9,241 nucleotides of DNA from Chloroflexota bacterium (GTDB lineage: Bacteria; Chloroflexota; UBA6077): NCBI GenBank assembly GCA_023380955.1, contig JAMCTB010000088.1, forward strand, positions 1 through 9,241. The letters run 5' to 3'. The position numbers were made by a program, and so were the translations under genes. Position 1 is the stretch's first letter. The number at the start of each line of letters is the position of its first letter. The notes beneath the pieces were generated by a model, which ran no database searches, was not told the DNA's origin, and saw only the letters and a program-made list of their open reading frames with translations. This document shows, one piece after another, positions 1-6,345 of this stretch.

Positions 1-261
1 CGGCTCGATGAAGAACCAGTTGAAGGTGAGGAAGGCGGCCACGGAGGCCAGGACGGCCGGGCCGCTGCCGAAGGCCGTGGCCAGCGCCAGCACCGGTATC
101 AGGTACAGCATGGAGAGGTTGCCGATGTTGCTGACTCGACCGGCCAGAAGACCGAAGAGGACGCTCACCAGCGCTACCGCCGCGAGGGCGGCGGCATAAC
201 CGGCGATGGATGCCCTGGAGATCCTTCGCCAGGGACGAAACTGTCGGACAACGATCTGCAT
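1..261 (-). CDS. DUF4118 (KdpD-type) membrane sensor protein, N-terminal part
   Basis: The reverse strand reads 87 uninterrupted codons from an ATG at 261 to the window edge, so the 3' end is missing. After a short basic N-terminus (W11-R12-R13, R16) a hydrophobic helix runs from about residue 18 to 40. The stretch NLSMLYLIPVLALA (48-61), then AFGSGPAVLASVAAFLTF (63-80) and NWFFIEP (81-87), is the pattern of the DUF4118 four-helix membrane domain of KdpD and related sensor histidine kinases. There is no KdpD/USP cytoplasmic domain before the first helix. It is therefore more likely a stand-alone DUF4118 histidine kinase or other signalling protein than true KdpD. The output domain cannot be seen. 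The in-frame upstream stop is at 307-309 and no other start codon lies between. No good Shine-Dalgarno sequence precedes the ATG. It is transcribed away from the neighbouring hydrolase gene. Confidence 0.72.
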   Translation of the reverse strand, partial: MQIVVRQFRPWRRISRASIAGYAAALAAVALVSVLFGLLAGRVSNIGNLSMLYLIPVLALATAFGSGPAVLASVAAFLTFNWFFIEP

Positions 262-300
262 CGAGGTCCCGTGATGAGTACTGGTTGACGCACTTGATGC

Positions 301-330
301 ATGATATCACGGCGCCGCGGCAGATGGTAA
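301..330 (-). promoter_or_regulatory. Candidate sigma-70 promoter of the DUF4118 gene
   Basis: On the minus strand TTACCA (330-325) and TATCAT (306-301) are separated by 18 bp. The -10 box matches 5 of 6 consensus bases and is preceded by TGA, an extended -10 arrangement. The predicted start lies about 30 bp before the ATG at 261. This was found by eye and has no experimental support. Confidence 0.4.
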
Positions 331-340
331 CGACCGGGCA

Positions 341-352
341 CCAGGCGCCTGG
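341..352. promoter_or_regulatory. 12-bp perfect palindrome CCAGGCGCCTGG
   Basis: A perfect 12-bp dyad lies just upstream of the candidate leftward promoter, in the divergent intergenic region. It could be a regulator site. In GC-rich DNA a 12-bp palindrome can also arise by chance, so the call is weak. Confidence 0.2.
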
Positions 353-479
353 GGCCGTCGAGGCTCTGTCCGGGAGCGGATTCGGCACACCAGCGTCGTC
401 GAATTCCAGGGTCACGCTGCTCACACCTGGCTTAATGCGCTGAGGTCGTCCTGGTTACGGCGAGATGGCTCCCGGGGGA

Positions 480-509
480 TTGACTGTGCGGACCGGCCTC
501 CATTATTCT
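480..509 (+). promoter_or_regulatory. Candidate sigma-70 promoter of the secreted hydrolase gene
   Basis: TTGACT (480-485) and TATTCT (504-509) are separated by 18 bp, matching 5 of 6 and 4 of 6 consensus bases. Transcription would start near 516, so the leader to the TTG start at 724 would be about 210 nt. That leader would contain the whole inverted-repeat element at 539-661. Confidence 0.42.
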
Positions 510-538
510 CCTGCCCGGTCCAACAGGCAACGTCTTGC

Positions 539-661
539 TAAGTGCGTCATTCCTCAAATGCAATACTGTAGGGCGGGGTCTTGTGGCCCGCCGCCCGGTG
601 CCAGATGTGCGGCCAGCGGCGGGCCATAAACCCCCGCCCTACTTGAGGAACGACGCACTTA
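539..661. mobile_element. MITE-like inverted-repeat element with TA ends
   Basis: The left end 539-557 (TAAGTGCGTCATTCCTCAA) and right end 643-661 are inverted repeats with 18 of 19 matches. Inside them are two further pairs: 568-578 with 632-642 (GTAGGGCGGGG / CCCCGCCCTAC, 11 bp) and 584-594 with 616-626 (TGGCCCGCCGC / GCGGCGGGCCA, 11 bp). The whole piece could fold into one long hairpin. TA occurs at both outer edges (539-540 and 660-661). That is the target duplication expected for IS630/Tc1-mariner-type transposition, so a non-autonomous MITE is the best reading. It has no coding capacity of its own. A REP-like or regulatory hairpin is the alternative. Open reading frames crossing it on both strands are artefacts of its composition. 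Confidence 0.7.
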
Positions 662-711
662 GTTCCCCCGGCAGCTGCTTTCCCTGTGCCGTGCGTTGCA
701 CTCCCGTGGCT

Positions 712-717
712 AGGAGG
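712..717 (+). promoter_or_regulatory. Shine-Dalgarno AGGAGG that decides the TTG start at 724
   Basis: A perfect AGGAGG ends 6 nt before the TTG at 724. This supports 724 over the longer in-frame reading that begins inside the inverted-repeat element, and over the in-frame GTG at 706. A signal peptide follows immediately. Confidence 0.75.
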
Positions 718-723
718 TTGCCC

Positions 724-2442
724 TTGACTCCTCCCGTGCGGTGGCTTCTGGCGTTCCTTTCCGTGGCTGCCTCCTTGGTGTGCTTCGTTCCGGGCGCTCA
801 CGCCGAACCCGCGGCCCCCAACAACAAGGTGGGGATCAACGCGATCCGGTGGTTCGATGCCCGCTATCTGAGCGCCATCTCCCAGGTCGTCAACTCCTCC
901 GGGGGCGACTGGGGGTACGTGACCGTGCTGCTGGTCGACGAGGATCGTCAGAACCCGGCGCGCATACAACGCCTCCTGGATGATGCCAATCGGTACCATC
1001 TGATCCCGATCTTCCGGCTTGCCACCCACCAGGACAGCATGTACTGGGTCAAGCCGGCTCCAGACGAGGCGGTCCAGTGGAAGCGGTTCCTCACCGGCCT
1101 GAGGTGGCACACCCCCGCTACCTACCTGATAGTGGGCAACGAGCCGAACCTGGGGCTCGAGTGGGGAGGCGATCCCAACCCTCGGGAGTACGCCCGTTAT
1201 CTGAAGTCCTTCCTGGACGGCTTCGCCGACGAGCGGGATCGCTTCAAGATCTTGAACGGGCCCATGGACATGTCGAACCAGACCAGGGCTGGGATGATGG
1301 ACGACTTCGAGTTCCTCGCGGGGATGAAGGCCGAGGTTCCCGACATCTTCACCCGGTTGGATGGCTGGGCCACCAACCCCTACCAGTTCTTCGAGGATCG
1401 GGGGGTCCGGTACACCTATCGGGGATACTCCCTGGAGCTGGATTACATCGGGGTGAGCCTCCCCGTGATCGTGGCGGAGTCCTACATCGGCTTCGTCGAC
1501 GATCCCCAGCTGATCGCGAAGTACTACGAGACTGCCTTCAACTACTGGCTGAAGGATCCCAGGGTGGTGGCCGCCACCCCCCACTTCTACAACCCGGAGG
1601 CCAAGCTCTTCTGGATGTTCGACGCCGACGCCGCTGGGAACTCCACGAAGCTCTCCCCCACGGCCACGAAGCTCCAGCAGATACCGAAGGTGGTGGGCAG
1701 CCCCAACTTCGTGACCACCCTTCCCTCGCAGACGCTTCCGCCCGGGTCCTCCGCCACCATAGTGCTGGTGGGGGGGAAGCTGGACTACTCGATCTCCGAT
1801 GGGCGCTTCTTCACCCAGGCCAACGGGTCTCCCCTGGGAAAGAGTCCCTACGGCTACAGCATCACCGACGAAGCTGGGGTGCCCTTCTGGAGCGAGTTCC
1901 AGCGGTTGGGCGGCGCAAACGTGCTGGGCTATCCGGTCTCCCGCCGCTTCTTCATGGACGGGTTCGTCTCTCAGGCGACCCAGAAGTTCATCTTTCAGTG
2001 GCGGCCGGATCAGAGGCAGGTGTGGTTCGTCAACGTATTCGACGTCCTGTACGAGAGGAAGAAGGACGACTGGCTGTTCGGCGTCAGGCAGACACCCCGC
2101 CATCCGGGCAGCGCGGCCGACGCCGGACTGACCTGGGATGCCATACAGCAGCGACACTGGCGTATCCTGGACGGTGACCCGAAGATCAAAACCGTCTTCG
2201 AGGCCGACAAGGATCCCCTCTCCCACTATTGCCTGCCCATCAGCCTCGCGGACATGGGGAACTCCGTCGTGCTGCGGGCTCAGCGGGCGGTGTTCCAGCG
2301 CTGGAAGGAGAACGTGCCCTGGGCCAAGGCGGGCGAGGTGACGGTGGCCAACGGAGGGGACATCGCCAAGGAGATCGGCCTGCTGCCGATAGAGGCCACG
2401 GTGCTGGAACCGCCGCCCTCGCAGCAGGGGGCTACTCAGTAG
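724..2442 (+). CDS. Secreted glycoside hydrolase-like TIM-barrel protein
   Basis: The TTG start gives 572 aa. Residues 1-27 form a signal peptide (TPPVRW, hydrophobic core LLAFLSVAASLVCFV, cleavage after GAHA), so the product is exported. Residues ~32-330 look like a clan GH-A (beta/alpha)8 barrel. LIVGNEPN puts N139-E140 where the acid/base sits at the end of strand 4, and VIVAESYIGF puts E252 at the nucleophile position of strand 7, a typical 112-residue spacing. The family is not identifiable by eye (GH5-like cellulase or mannanase type) and no substrate can be given. Residues ~355-435 carry a module with FW (388-389), LGG, LGYPVSRRF (401-409), DGF and FQWRPDQ (424-430). I associate it with secreted Chloroflexota proteins; it could bind cell-wall or carbohydrate material. 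The last residues lie in the palindrome shared with the convergent gene, which it overlaps by 11 bp. Function is inferred; a non-catalytic barrel is possible. Confidence 0.8.
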   Translation: MTPPVRWLLAFLSVAASLVCFVPGAHAEPAAPNNKVGINAIRWFDARYLSAISQVVNSSGGDWGYVTVLLVDEDRQNPARIQRLLDDANRYHLIPIFRLATHQDSMYWVKPAPDEAVQWKRFLTGLRWHTPATYLIVGNEPNLGLEWGGDPNPREYARYLKSFLDGFADERDRFKILNGPMDMSNQTRAGMMDDFEFLAGMKAEVPDIFTRLDGWATNPYQFFEDRGVRYTYRGYSLELDYIGVSLPVIVAESYIGFVDDPQLIAKYYETAFNYWLKDPRVVAATPHFYNPEAKLFWMFDADAAGNSTKLSPTATKLQQIPKVVGSPNFVTTLPSQTLPPGSSATIVLVGGKLDYSISDGRFFTQANGSPLGKSPYGYSITDEAGVPFWSEFQRLGGANVLGYPVSRRFFMDGFVSQATQKFIFQWRPDQRQVWFVNVFDVLYERKKDDWLFGVRQTPRHPGSAADAGLTWDAIQQRHWRILDGDPKIKTVFEADKDPLSHYCLPISLADMGNSVVLRAQRAVFQRWKENVPWAKAGEVTVANGGDIAKEIGLLPIEATVLEPPPSQQGATQ

Positions 2443-2455
2443 CCCCCTGCTGCGA
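2419..2455. terminator. Perfect 18-bp-arm palindrome at the convergent gene ends
   Basis: The left arm 2419-2436 (TCGCAGCAGGGGGCTACT) is the exact reverse complement of 2438-2455, around the single centre base 2437. As RNA from either strand it would form a 17-bp GC-rich stem with a 3-nt loop. It lies exactly where two convergent genes end and contains both stop codons (2440-2442 plus, 2432-2434 minus). A bidirectional terminator is the natural reading. No T tract follows on either strand, so it would be a non-canonical stem-only terminator or a 3'-end stabilising hairpin. Confidence 0.7.
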
Positions 2456-3346
2456 AGCCACTACCGTCACACCGGCTGCCTCCTCCAGCAGCTTCACGAT
2501 GCAGGCGTTGTCGAGGCCGTTCATCCCCCGGCCTCGGGCGGTAGCCAGGATCTGCAGCGCCAGGTTGGCGGCCAGCATCGGCACCCCCAGCTGGCGTCCC
2601 AGGGAGGTGGCGATGTCCACGTCCTTGTACAGCAGGTCGGTGGTGAAGCCGGGCCGGAAGTTCTTCGCCAGGATGTGGCGCACCGCCTTGGTATCCAGGG
2701 CGAAGGAGCGGCCGGAGCTCTTGCTCACCACCTCTACGATCTTCTCCGGGTCCAGTCCCGCCTTCACCCCCGTCACCAACCCCTCGCACACCCCCAGCAT
2801 GTTCACGGCGAACATCATGTTGTTGATGGTCTTGAGGGTGTGGCCCGATCCGATGGTGCCGATGTGAAAGGTGTTCTTCCCCATCGCCTGGAGGATCGGC
2901 AGGCAGCTCTGGTAGCTCTCCTCTGGGCCGCCCACCATGATGGCCAGGGATCCCTCGGCCGCCCCCACGGGTCCGCCGCTCACCGGCGCGTCGATCATCG
3001 CCACCGACGTCTCGGCCAGGGCGGCGGCGATCTTCCGGGTGCTGGTGGGGATCGAGCTGCTCATGTCTATCAGGAGGGAGCCCGGGGCGAACCCCTCGGC
3101 CAGACCCGAGGGGCCCAACGCCACCTGCTCGACGATGGTGGAGTTGGGGAGCATGGTGATCGCCTTGCCGCAGCGCTCGGCCAGGTCGGCGGGGGAGGAG
3201 GCCTCCTCCGCTCCCAGCTCTAGCAGGGGAGCCGTGGCCTCTGGGTTGACGTCGTAGACGACCAGTTGGTAGCCGGCGGCCAGAAGCCGCTTCGACATAG
3301 GGGTGCCCATGGTGCCGATGCCGATGAAGCCCAGCTTGTCAACCAT
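2432..3346 (-). CDS. Beta-hydroxyacid dehydrogenase (3-hydroxyisobutyrate / tartronate semialdehyde reductase family)
   Basis: This 304-aa protein matches the family's usual length of about 300. The Rossmann motif is GFIGIGTMGTPM (6-17). The second strand ends in YDVN with D32, which in this family favours NAD(H) over NADP(H). The substrate motif DAPVSGG lies at 119-125, and the catalytic lysine is K172 in GSGHTLKTINN. The C-terminal helical part includes KDVDIATSLG. Members oxidise 3-hydroxyisobutyrate or reduce tartronate or succinate semialdehyde; the specific substrate cannot be decided. The ATG at 3346 is preceded by GGGAGG about 8 nt upstream, so longer in-frame readings are rejected. 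It follows the kinase gene by 23 bp and is the last gene of the holB-ricT run. Its tail SQQGATE extends past the family core and is encoded by the terminal palindrome. Confidence 0.92.
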   Translation of the reverse strand: MVDKLGFIGIGTMGTPMSKRLLAAGYQLVVYDVNPEATAPLLELGAEEASSPADLAERCGKAITMLPNSTIVEQVALGPSGLAEGFAPGSLLIDMSSSIPTSTRKIAAALAETSVAMIDAPVSGGPVGAAEGSLAIMVGGPEESYQSCLPILQAMGKNTFHIGTIGSGHTLKTINNMMFAVNMLGVCEGLVTGVKAGLDPEKIVEVVSKSSGRSFALDTKAVRHILAKNFRPGFTTDLLYKDVDIATSLGRQLGVPMLAANLALQILATARGRGMNGLDNACIVKLLEEAAGVTVVASQQGATE

Positions 3347-3369
3347 GAGGGGATCCTCCCTATTTGTTC

Positions 3370-4305
3370 TCAGATCACCATGTTGGCGTAGAGCTGTTCG
3401 AGGCTCATCTCGGGATTGACGCTCTCCTGAGAGCTGAGGGTGAGGGTCGCGGCCGCTATCCCCAGCCGCATCCCGTCGTCCACCGGCATCTGGTTGAGCA
3501 GGCCGTAGACGATGGCAGCGGCCAGGGCGTCGCCTGCCCCCGTCCAGTCCACTACGTCGCACCGGATGGCTGGGATCCTCCCATGTCCCTCGGAGGTGGC
3601 GTAGGCCAGCCCCTCCTCGGCCAGGGTGATGATCGCCGTCCCCACTCCCAGCGCCACCATCCTCCTGGCCGCCTCCAGCGCGTCCTCCGTGTTGTCTATG
3701 GAGGTGTCCAGGAGCGCCTCGGCCTCGGCGCGGTTGGGGGTCACCAGGGAGAACTCGGAGAGGTGGGGCCTCAAGGCGTAGGCCCGGCGCACGGACGCGG
3801 GATCCAGCCCCACCGGCACGCCCTGCTCCCTCGCCAGGGAGAGGACTGCGGCCACCGTCTCTCGGTCCGCATTGCCGTCCACCATCACCATCCGGGCCTC
3901 CTCGATGAGGTCCCGATTGGCCAGGATGTAGTCGGGGGTGGCGAGCTTCAGCTGCGTCACGTCGTCCAGGGCGTAACCCTGGTGGTTCTCGTCGGTGAAG
4001 AGGGCCAGATAGGCCCCTGTGCTGCTGGTGGGACTGCAGATGACGCGGCTCACATCCACGCCGGACGCGGCGGTGCGGTCCAGCAGCCTCTGGCCCAACA
4101 GGTCGGCCCCCACCACGGAGAGGAGGGAGGCCCTAACCCCCAGCCGCGCGAGATTCTCGGCGATGTTGCGCCCGGAGCCGCCGGGACTGAGGCGGATCTG
4201 GGCAGGGTTGGAGGTGCCCGGCTGCACTGGAGCCAATGGACGGGCTTTGACGTCGAGGCAAGTCGCCCCGAGCACTACGATCTCGGTCGGTTCCGATCGA
4301 GTCAC
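3370..4305 (-). CDS. psuK: PfkB-family kinase, probable pseudouridine kinase
   Basis: This 311-aa ribokinase-fold protein shows the first PfkB signature as PGGSGRNIAENLARLG (41-56). The second is VDWTGAGDA (252-260), with catalytic base D259 in the anion-hole loop TGAGD. Several stretches resemble E. coli PsuK (YeiC) from memory: SNPxxI before the GG motif, GRNIA-NLA-LG, LLSVVGAD--GQ-LL--T--SGV, TPNRAEAE (189-196) and the late NPE-S. They make pseudouridine kinase (pseudouridine to pseudouridine 5'-phosphate) a better call than ribokinase or fructokinase. The usual partner PsuG (pseudouridine-5'-phosphate glycosidase) is not in the window. The start is a GTG at 4305, 9 bp after the ricT stop, so translational coupling is likely. 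AGAGG lies about 11 nt before it, a slightly long spacing. No in-frame ATG competes near the N-terminus. Confidence 0.82.
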   Translation of the reverse strand: MTRSEPTEIVVLGATCLDVKARPLAPVQPGTSNPAQIRLSPGGSGRNIAENLARLGVRASLLSVVGADLLGQRLLDRTAASGVDVSRVICSPTSSTGAYLALFTDENHQGYALDDVTQLKLATPDYILANRDLIEEARMVMVDGNADRETVAAVLSLAREQGVPVGLDPASVRRAYALRPHLSEFSLVTPNRAEAEALLDTSIDNTEDALEAARRMVALGVGTAIITLAEEGLAYATSEGHGRIPAIRCDVVDWTGAGDALAAAIVYGLLNQMPVDDGMRLGIAAATLTLSSQESVNPEMSLEQLYANMVI

Positions 4306-4314
4306 CTGTGGTAG

Positions 4315-5166
4315 CTACCTCTTGGGGGAGTCCTGCTTCTCGGCGGGCTTGCCGGCCTGGTCCCTTTCCCGAGGCTGGTTGATCTCGGAGGGGGTCAGCT
4401 CCAGCAGCCCCTTCTCTTCCACTTCCACGGTCACGATCTGCTTGAGGATGTTGATGGCTACCACACGACCCTCGCCCTGGGGAGTGGCCACCCGCTCGCC
4501 GGCCTTGGGCAACCCCTGCCGCATCTCGCAGTAGGCTTTGTTCTCGTAGCCCAGGCAGCAGAGCAGCCGGCCGCAGAGGCCCGATATCTTCATGGGGTTG
4601 AGGGGAAGCTCCTGCTCCTTAGCCATCTTGATTGAGACGGAGGCGAAATCGTCCAGGAAGGCGCAGCAGCAGAGAGGCCTGCCGCATCGCCCGTAGCCAG
4701 CCAGCTGTTTCGCCTCGTCCCGCACGCCGACCTGTCTTAGCTCGATGCGAGTCCTGAAAATGCTGGCCAGGTCCCGGACCAGCTGCCGGAAATCGACCCT
4801 GCCCTCGGCGGTGAAGGTGAACACGAGGCGGCTGCCGTCGAAGTTGTACTCCGCGGCGATCAGCTTCATCGGCAGCCCGAAGTGCTTCACCCGCTCCTTG
4901 CACTTGGCCAGGGCATCGGCCTCCCTGGAGCGGAAGCTGTGGAGCCTGTCCAAGTCCTCGGCCGTGGCCTTGCGGACCACCGGCTTGAGAGGCTCGGTCA
5001 CCTCGCTCTCCACAACCTCGCTGGGGGCGATGACCACCTTACCCAGCTCGGTGCCCTTGGAGGTCTCGACGATGATCAGCTCGTCTCTCTCCAGGGAGTG
5101 TTGCCCCGGGTCGAAATAGTATATCCGGCCAGCTTTCTTGAAGCGGACGCCCACGATCCAAGTCAT
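4315..5166 (-). CDS. ricT: PSP1-domain protein RicT (YaaT)
   Basis: This 283-aa protein has the PSP1 C-terminal domain in its second half. The diagnostic cysteines are all there: GRCGRPLCCC (C161, C166-C168), LCGRLLCCL (C198, C203, C204) and AYC (C213). In Bacillus subtilis RicT forms the RicA-RicF-RicT complex, which carries [4Fe-4S] clusters, supports RNase Y-dependent mRNA maturation and is needed for ms2i6A tRNA modification. The N-terminus (VGVRFKKAGRIYYFDP) is the family's conserved start. The C-terminal ~25 residues (RERDQAGKPAEKQDSPKR) are a charged disordered tail. The ATG at 5166 has AGGTGA a few bases upstream. The gene follows holB, as yaaT follows holB in B. subtilis, and is 9 bp ahead of the kinase gene. 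The role in this organism is inferred by homology. Confidence 0.92.
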   Translation of the reverse strand: MTWIVGVRFKKAGRIYYFDPGQHSLERDELIIVETSKGTELGKVVIAPSEVVESEVTEPLKPVVRKATAEDLDRLHSFRSREADALAKCKERVKHFGLPMKLIAAEYNFDGSRLVFTFTAEGRVDFRQLVRDLASIFRTRIELRQVGVRDEAKQLAGYGRCGRPLCCCAFLDDFASVSIKMAKEQELPLNPMKISGLCGRLLCCLGYENKAYCEMRQGLPKAGERVATPQGEGRVVAINILKQIVTVEVEEKGLLELTPSEINQPRERDQAGKPAEKQDSPKR

Positions 5167-5188
5167 CTCTCACCTATCAGCCAGGTCC

Positions 5189-5232
5189 AGAGTCCGGAGG
5201 TACGCCCCTGTGCGCCATGCACTTTGGACTCT
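5189..5232 (-). promoter_or_regulatory. Weak nested inverted repeat between holB and ricT
   Basis: AGAGTCC (5189-5195) pairs with GGACTCT (5226-5232), and within it GTGC (5210-5213) pairs with GCAC (5219-5222). This fills the 72-bp gap between the holB stop and the ricT start. It could be a processing or attenuation hairpin, or chance. Confidence 0.2.
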
Positions 5233-5238
5233 TCAGCT

Positions 5239-6225
5239 TTAAGCTCGTGGCACGCGCAGCATCAGCACCTCGAGAGCCAATCTGGCATTGACGTTCTGCA
5301 CCAGTAGGGAGAGGGTCTCCTGGATGGTCTTCACCATCCGGCCCAGGGTCTCGACGGAGTAGAGGCGAGCCTGTGCCTTCAGACGATCCCTCAGGTCCAC
5401 GTTGACCACCAGATCCTCCATGCCCAGGCGGAAAAGCAGCAGGTCCCTCCACCAGAACTGCCAGCTCTCCAGCACGCCCCGGGCCGCTTCTGGGTCGCGG
5501 CTGCACAGAGATGCCAGCTCCGCCGCGTAGGCGAAGCGATCGACCCGGTTGGCTCGGGGAAGAGATATCAGCCGCTCCATCAGCTCCATGCGGCGATGCA
5601 GCATCGCCGGCCTCGCGGCGGCCTCCAGGGCCCATCCCACCCTGCCTTTGGCGAGGGAGGCCACCAGTCTCGCCTGCTCGGGGTCCAACCCCGGTCTCTG
5701 GCCCAGCGCCGCCTCGATAGTCTTCGCCGGGACCGGAAGGAGGTCCACCTGCTGGCATCGCGACACCAGGGTGGGCAGCAGCATGGTCGCGTCCTGGGTG
5801 GTCAGCACCATCACCACCGAGGGAGGCGGCTCCTCCAGCGTCTTGAGGAGGGAGTTGGCAGCCGGCTCCGAGAGCCGCTCGGCCTCCCCGATGATGTAGA
5901 CCTTGGCCCGGCCTTCGGCGGGACGCAGGGCAACCCCGTCCTGGATCCCGCGAACGGCGTCGATGCCGATGCTCTTCGATCCCTCCTCCAGCTCGATGGC
6001 CTGGACGTCGGGGTGAACCCCTCGCTCGATCTTCCGGCACGAGCGGCACTGGCCGCAGGGACGCTCGCGCTCCAGGCAGTTCAGAGCCTTGGCAAGCTCT
6101 CGGGCAAGGGTCAGCTTGCCGACCTGCCTGGGTCCAGAGAAGAGATAGGCGTGGGAGACCCGACCGGCCTCGACGCTGTTCTGGAGCAGATGAACCGGGC
6201 GCTCGTGCCCGATGACTTGCCACAT
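5239..6225 (-). CDS. holB: DNA polymerase III subunit delta' (clamp loader)
   Basis: This 328-aa AAA+ protein opens with MWQVIGHERPVHLLQNSVEAG, then HAYLFSGP and a Walker A segment (G31-K37, GPRQVGK, followed by LT). A zinc-binding group of four cysteines follows at C50, C57, C60 and C63 (CGQCRSC, then HPDV). The Walker B region reads VYIIGEAERL, and the SRC motif of clamp-loader subunits is S145-R146-C147 in LVSRCQ. The C-terminal helical collar domain follows. Delta' is a stator of the complex that loads the beta sliding clamp on DNA. The ATG at 6225 has AAGAAGG 5 nt upstream. The longer reading from a TTG at 6264 would add 13 residues outside the family start and overlap the dyad, so I reject it. 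It heads the holB-ricT-psuK-dehydrogenase run. Confidence 0.93.
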   Translation of the reverse strand: MWQVIGHERPVHLLQNSVEAGRVSHAYLFSGPRQVGKLTLARELAKALNCLERERPCGQCRSCRKIERGVHPDVQAIELEEGSKSIGIDAVRGIQDGVALRPAEGRAKVYIIGEAERLSEPAANSLLKTLEEPPPSVVMVLTTQDATMLLPTLVSRCQQVDLLPVPAKTIEAALGQRPGLDPEQARLVASLAKGRVGWALEAAARPAMLHRRMELMERLISLPRANRVDRFAYAAELASLCSRDPEAARGVLESWQFWWRDLLLFRLGMEDLVVNVDLRDRLKAQARLYSVETLGRMVKTIQETLSLLVQNVNARLALEVLMLRVPRA

Positions 6226-6243
6226 GGGAACCTTCTTCAGCCG

Positions 6244-6257
6244 TCTGTGCGCACAGA
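6244..6257. promoter_or_regulatory. 14-bp perfect palindrome upstream of holB (operator candidate)
   Basis: TCTGTGCGCACAGA is a perfect 14-bp dyad 18 bp before the holB ATG. It sits just downstream of the candidate -10 box, so it would fall in the early transcribed leader. Its position suits repression by a dimeric regulator, or an early leader hairpin. No regulator is identified. Confidence 0.38.
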
Positions 6258-6268
6258 GGCCCAAGGCT

Positions 6269-6277
6269 ATTCTATCA
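6269..6277 (-). promoter_or_regulatory. Extended -10 promoter candidate for holB
   Basis: On the minus strand TGATAGAAT (6277-6269) gives an extended -10 (TGN followed by TAGAAT, 5 of 6). No good -35 box is visible about 17 bp further up. The predicted start would lie about 35-40 nt before the holB ATG. It is one of the few AT-containing spots in this stretch. Confidence 0.4.
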
Positions 6278-6345
6278 CATGGGGGTCCTGGTCCCGGCTC
6301 CCTGTGTCACCGAAGCACCGAAGCCTCGACGCTGCACCGGCTCGA

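Noticed and set aside
287..295. GACGCACTT near the DUF4118 start, identical to the end of the inverted-repeat element
   Set aside because: Nine to ten bases of identity without the rest of the repeat or a second end is compatible with chance; not called as a solo element end.
535..723. N-terminal extension of the hydrolase gene from a start at 535
   Set aside because: It is translated from the inverted-repeat element, and the real start at 724 has AGGAGG and a signal peptide directly after it.
547..2226. Long 559-codon open frame on the minus strand opposite the hydrolase gene
   Set aside because: It mirrors the GC-rich codons of the plus-strand gene, is rich in G, V, P and H without motifs, and runs into the repeat element.
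3347..3562. Extended N-terminus of the dehydrogenase up to 3562
   Set aside because: It would overlap the 3' end of the kinase gene, while the ATG at 3346 has a ribosome site and the canonical Rossmann start right after it.
6308..6323. Tandem CACCGAAG x2
   Set aside because: Only two 8-bp units; no sign of a CRISPR, iteron or other functional array.
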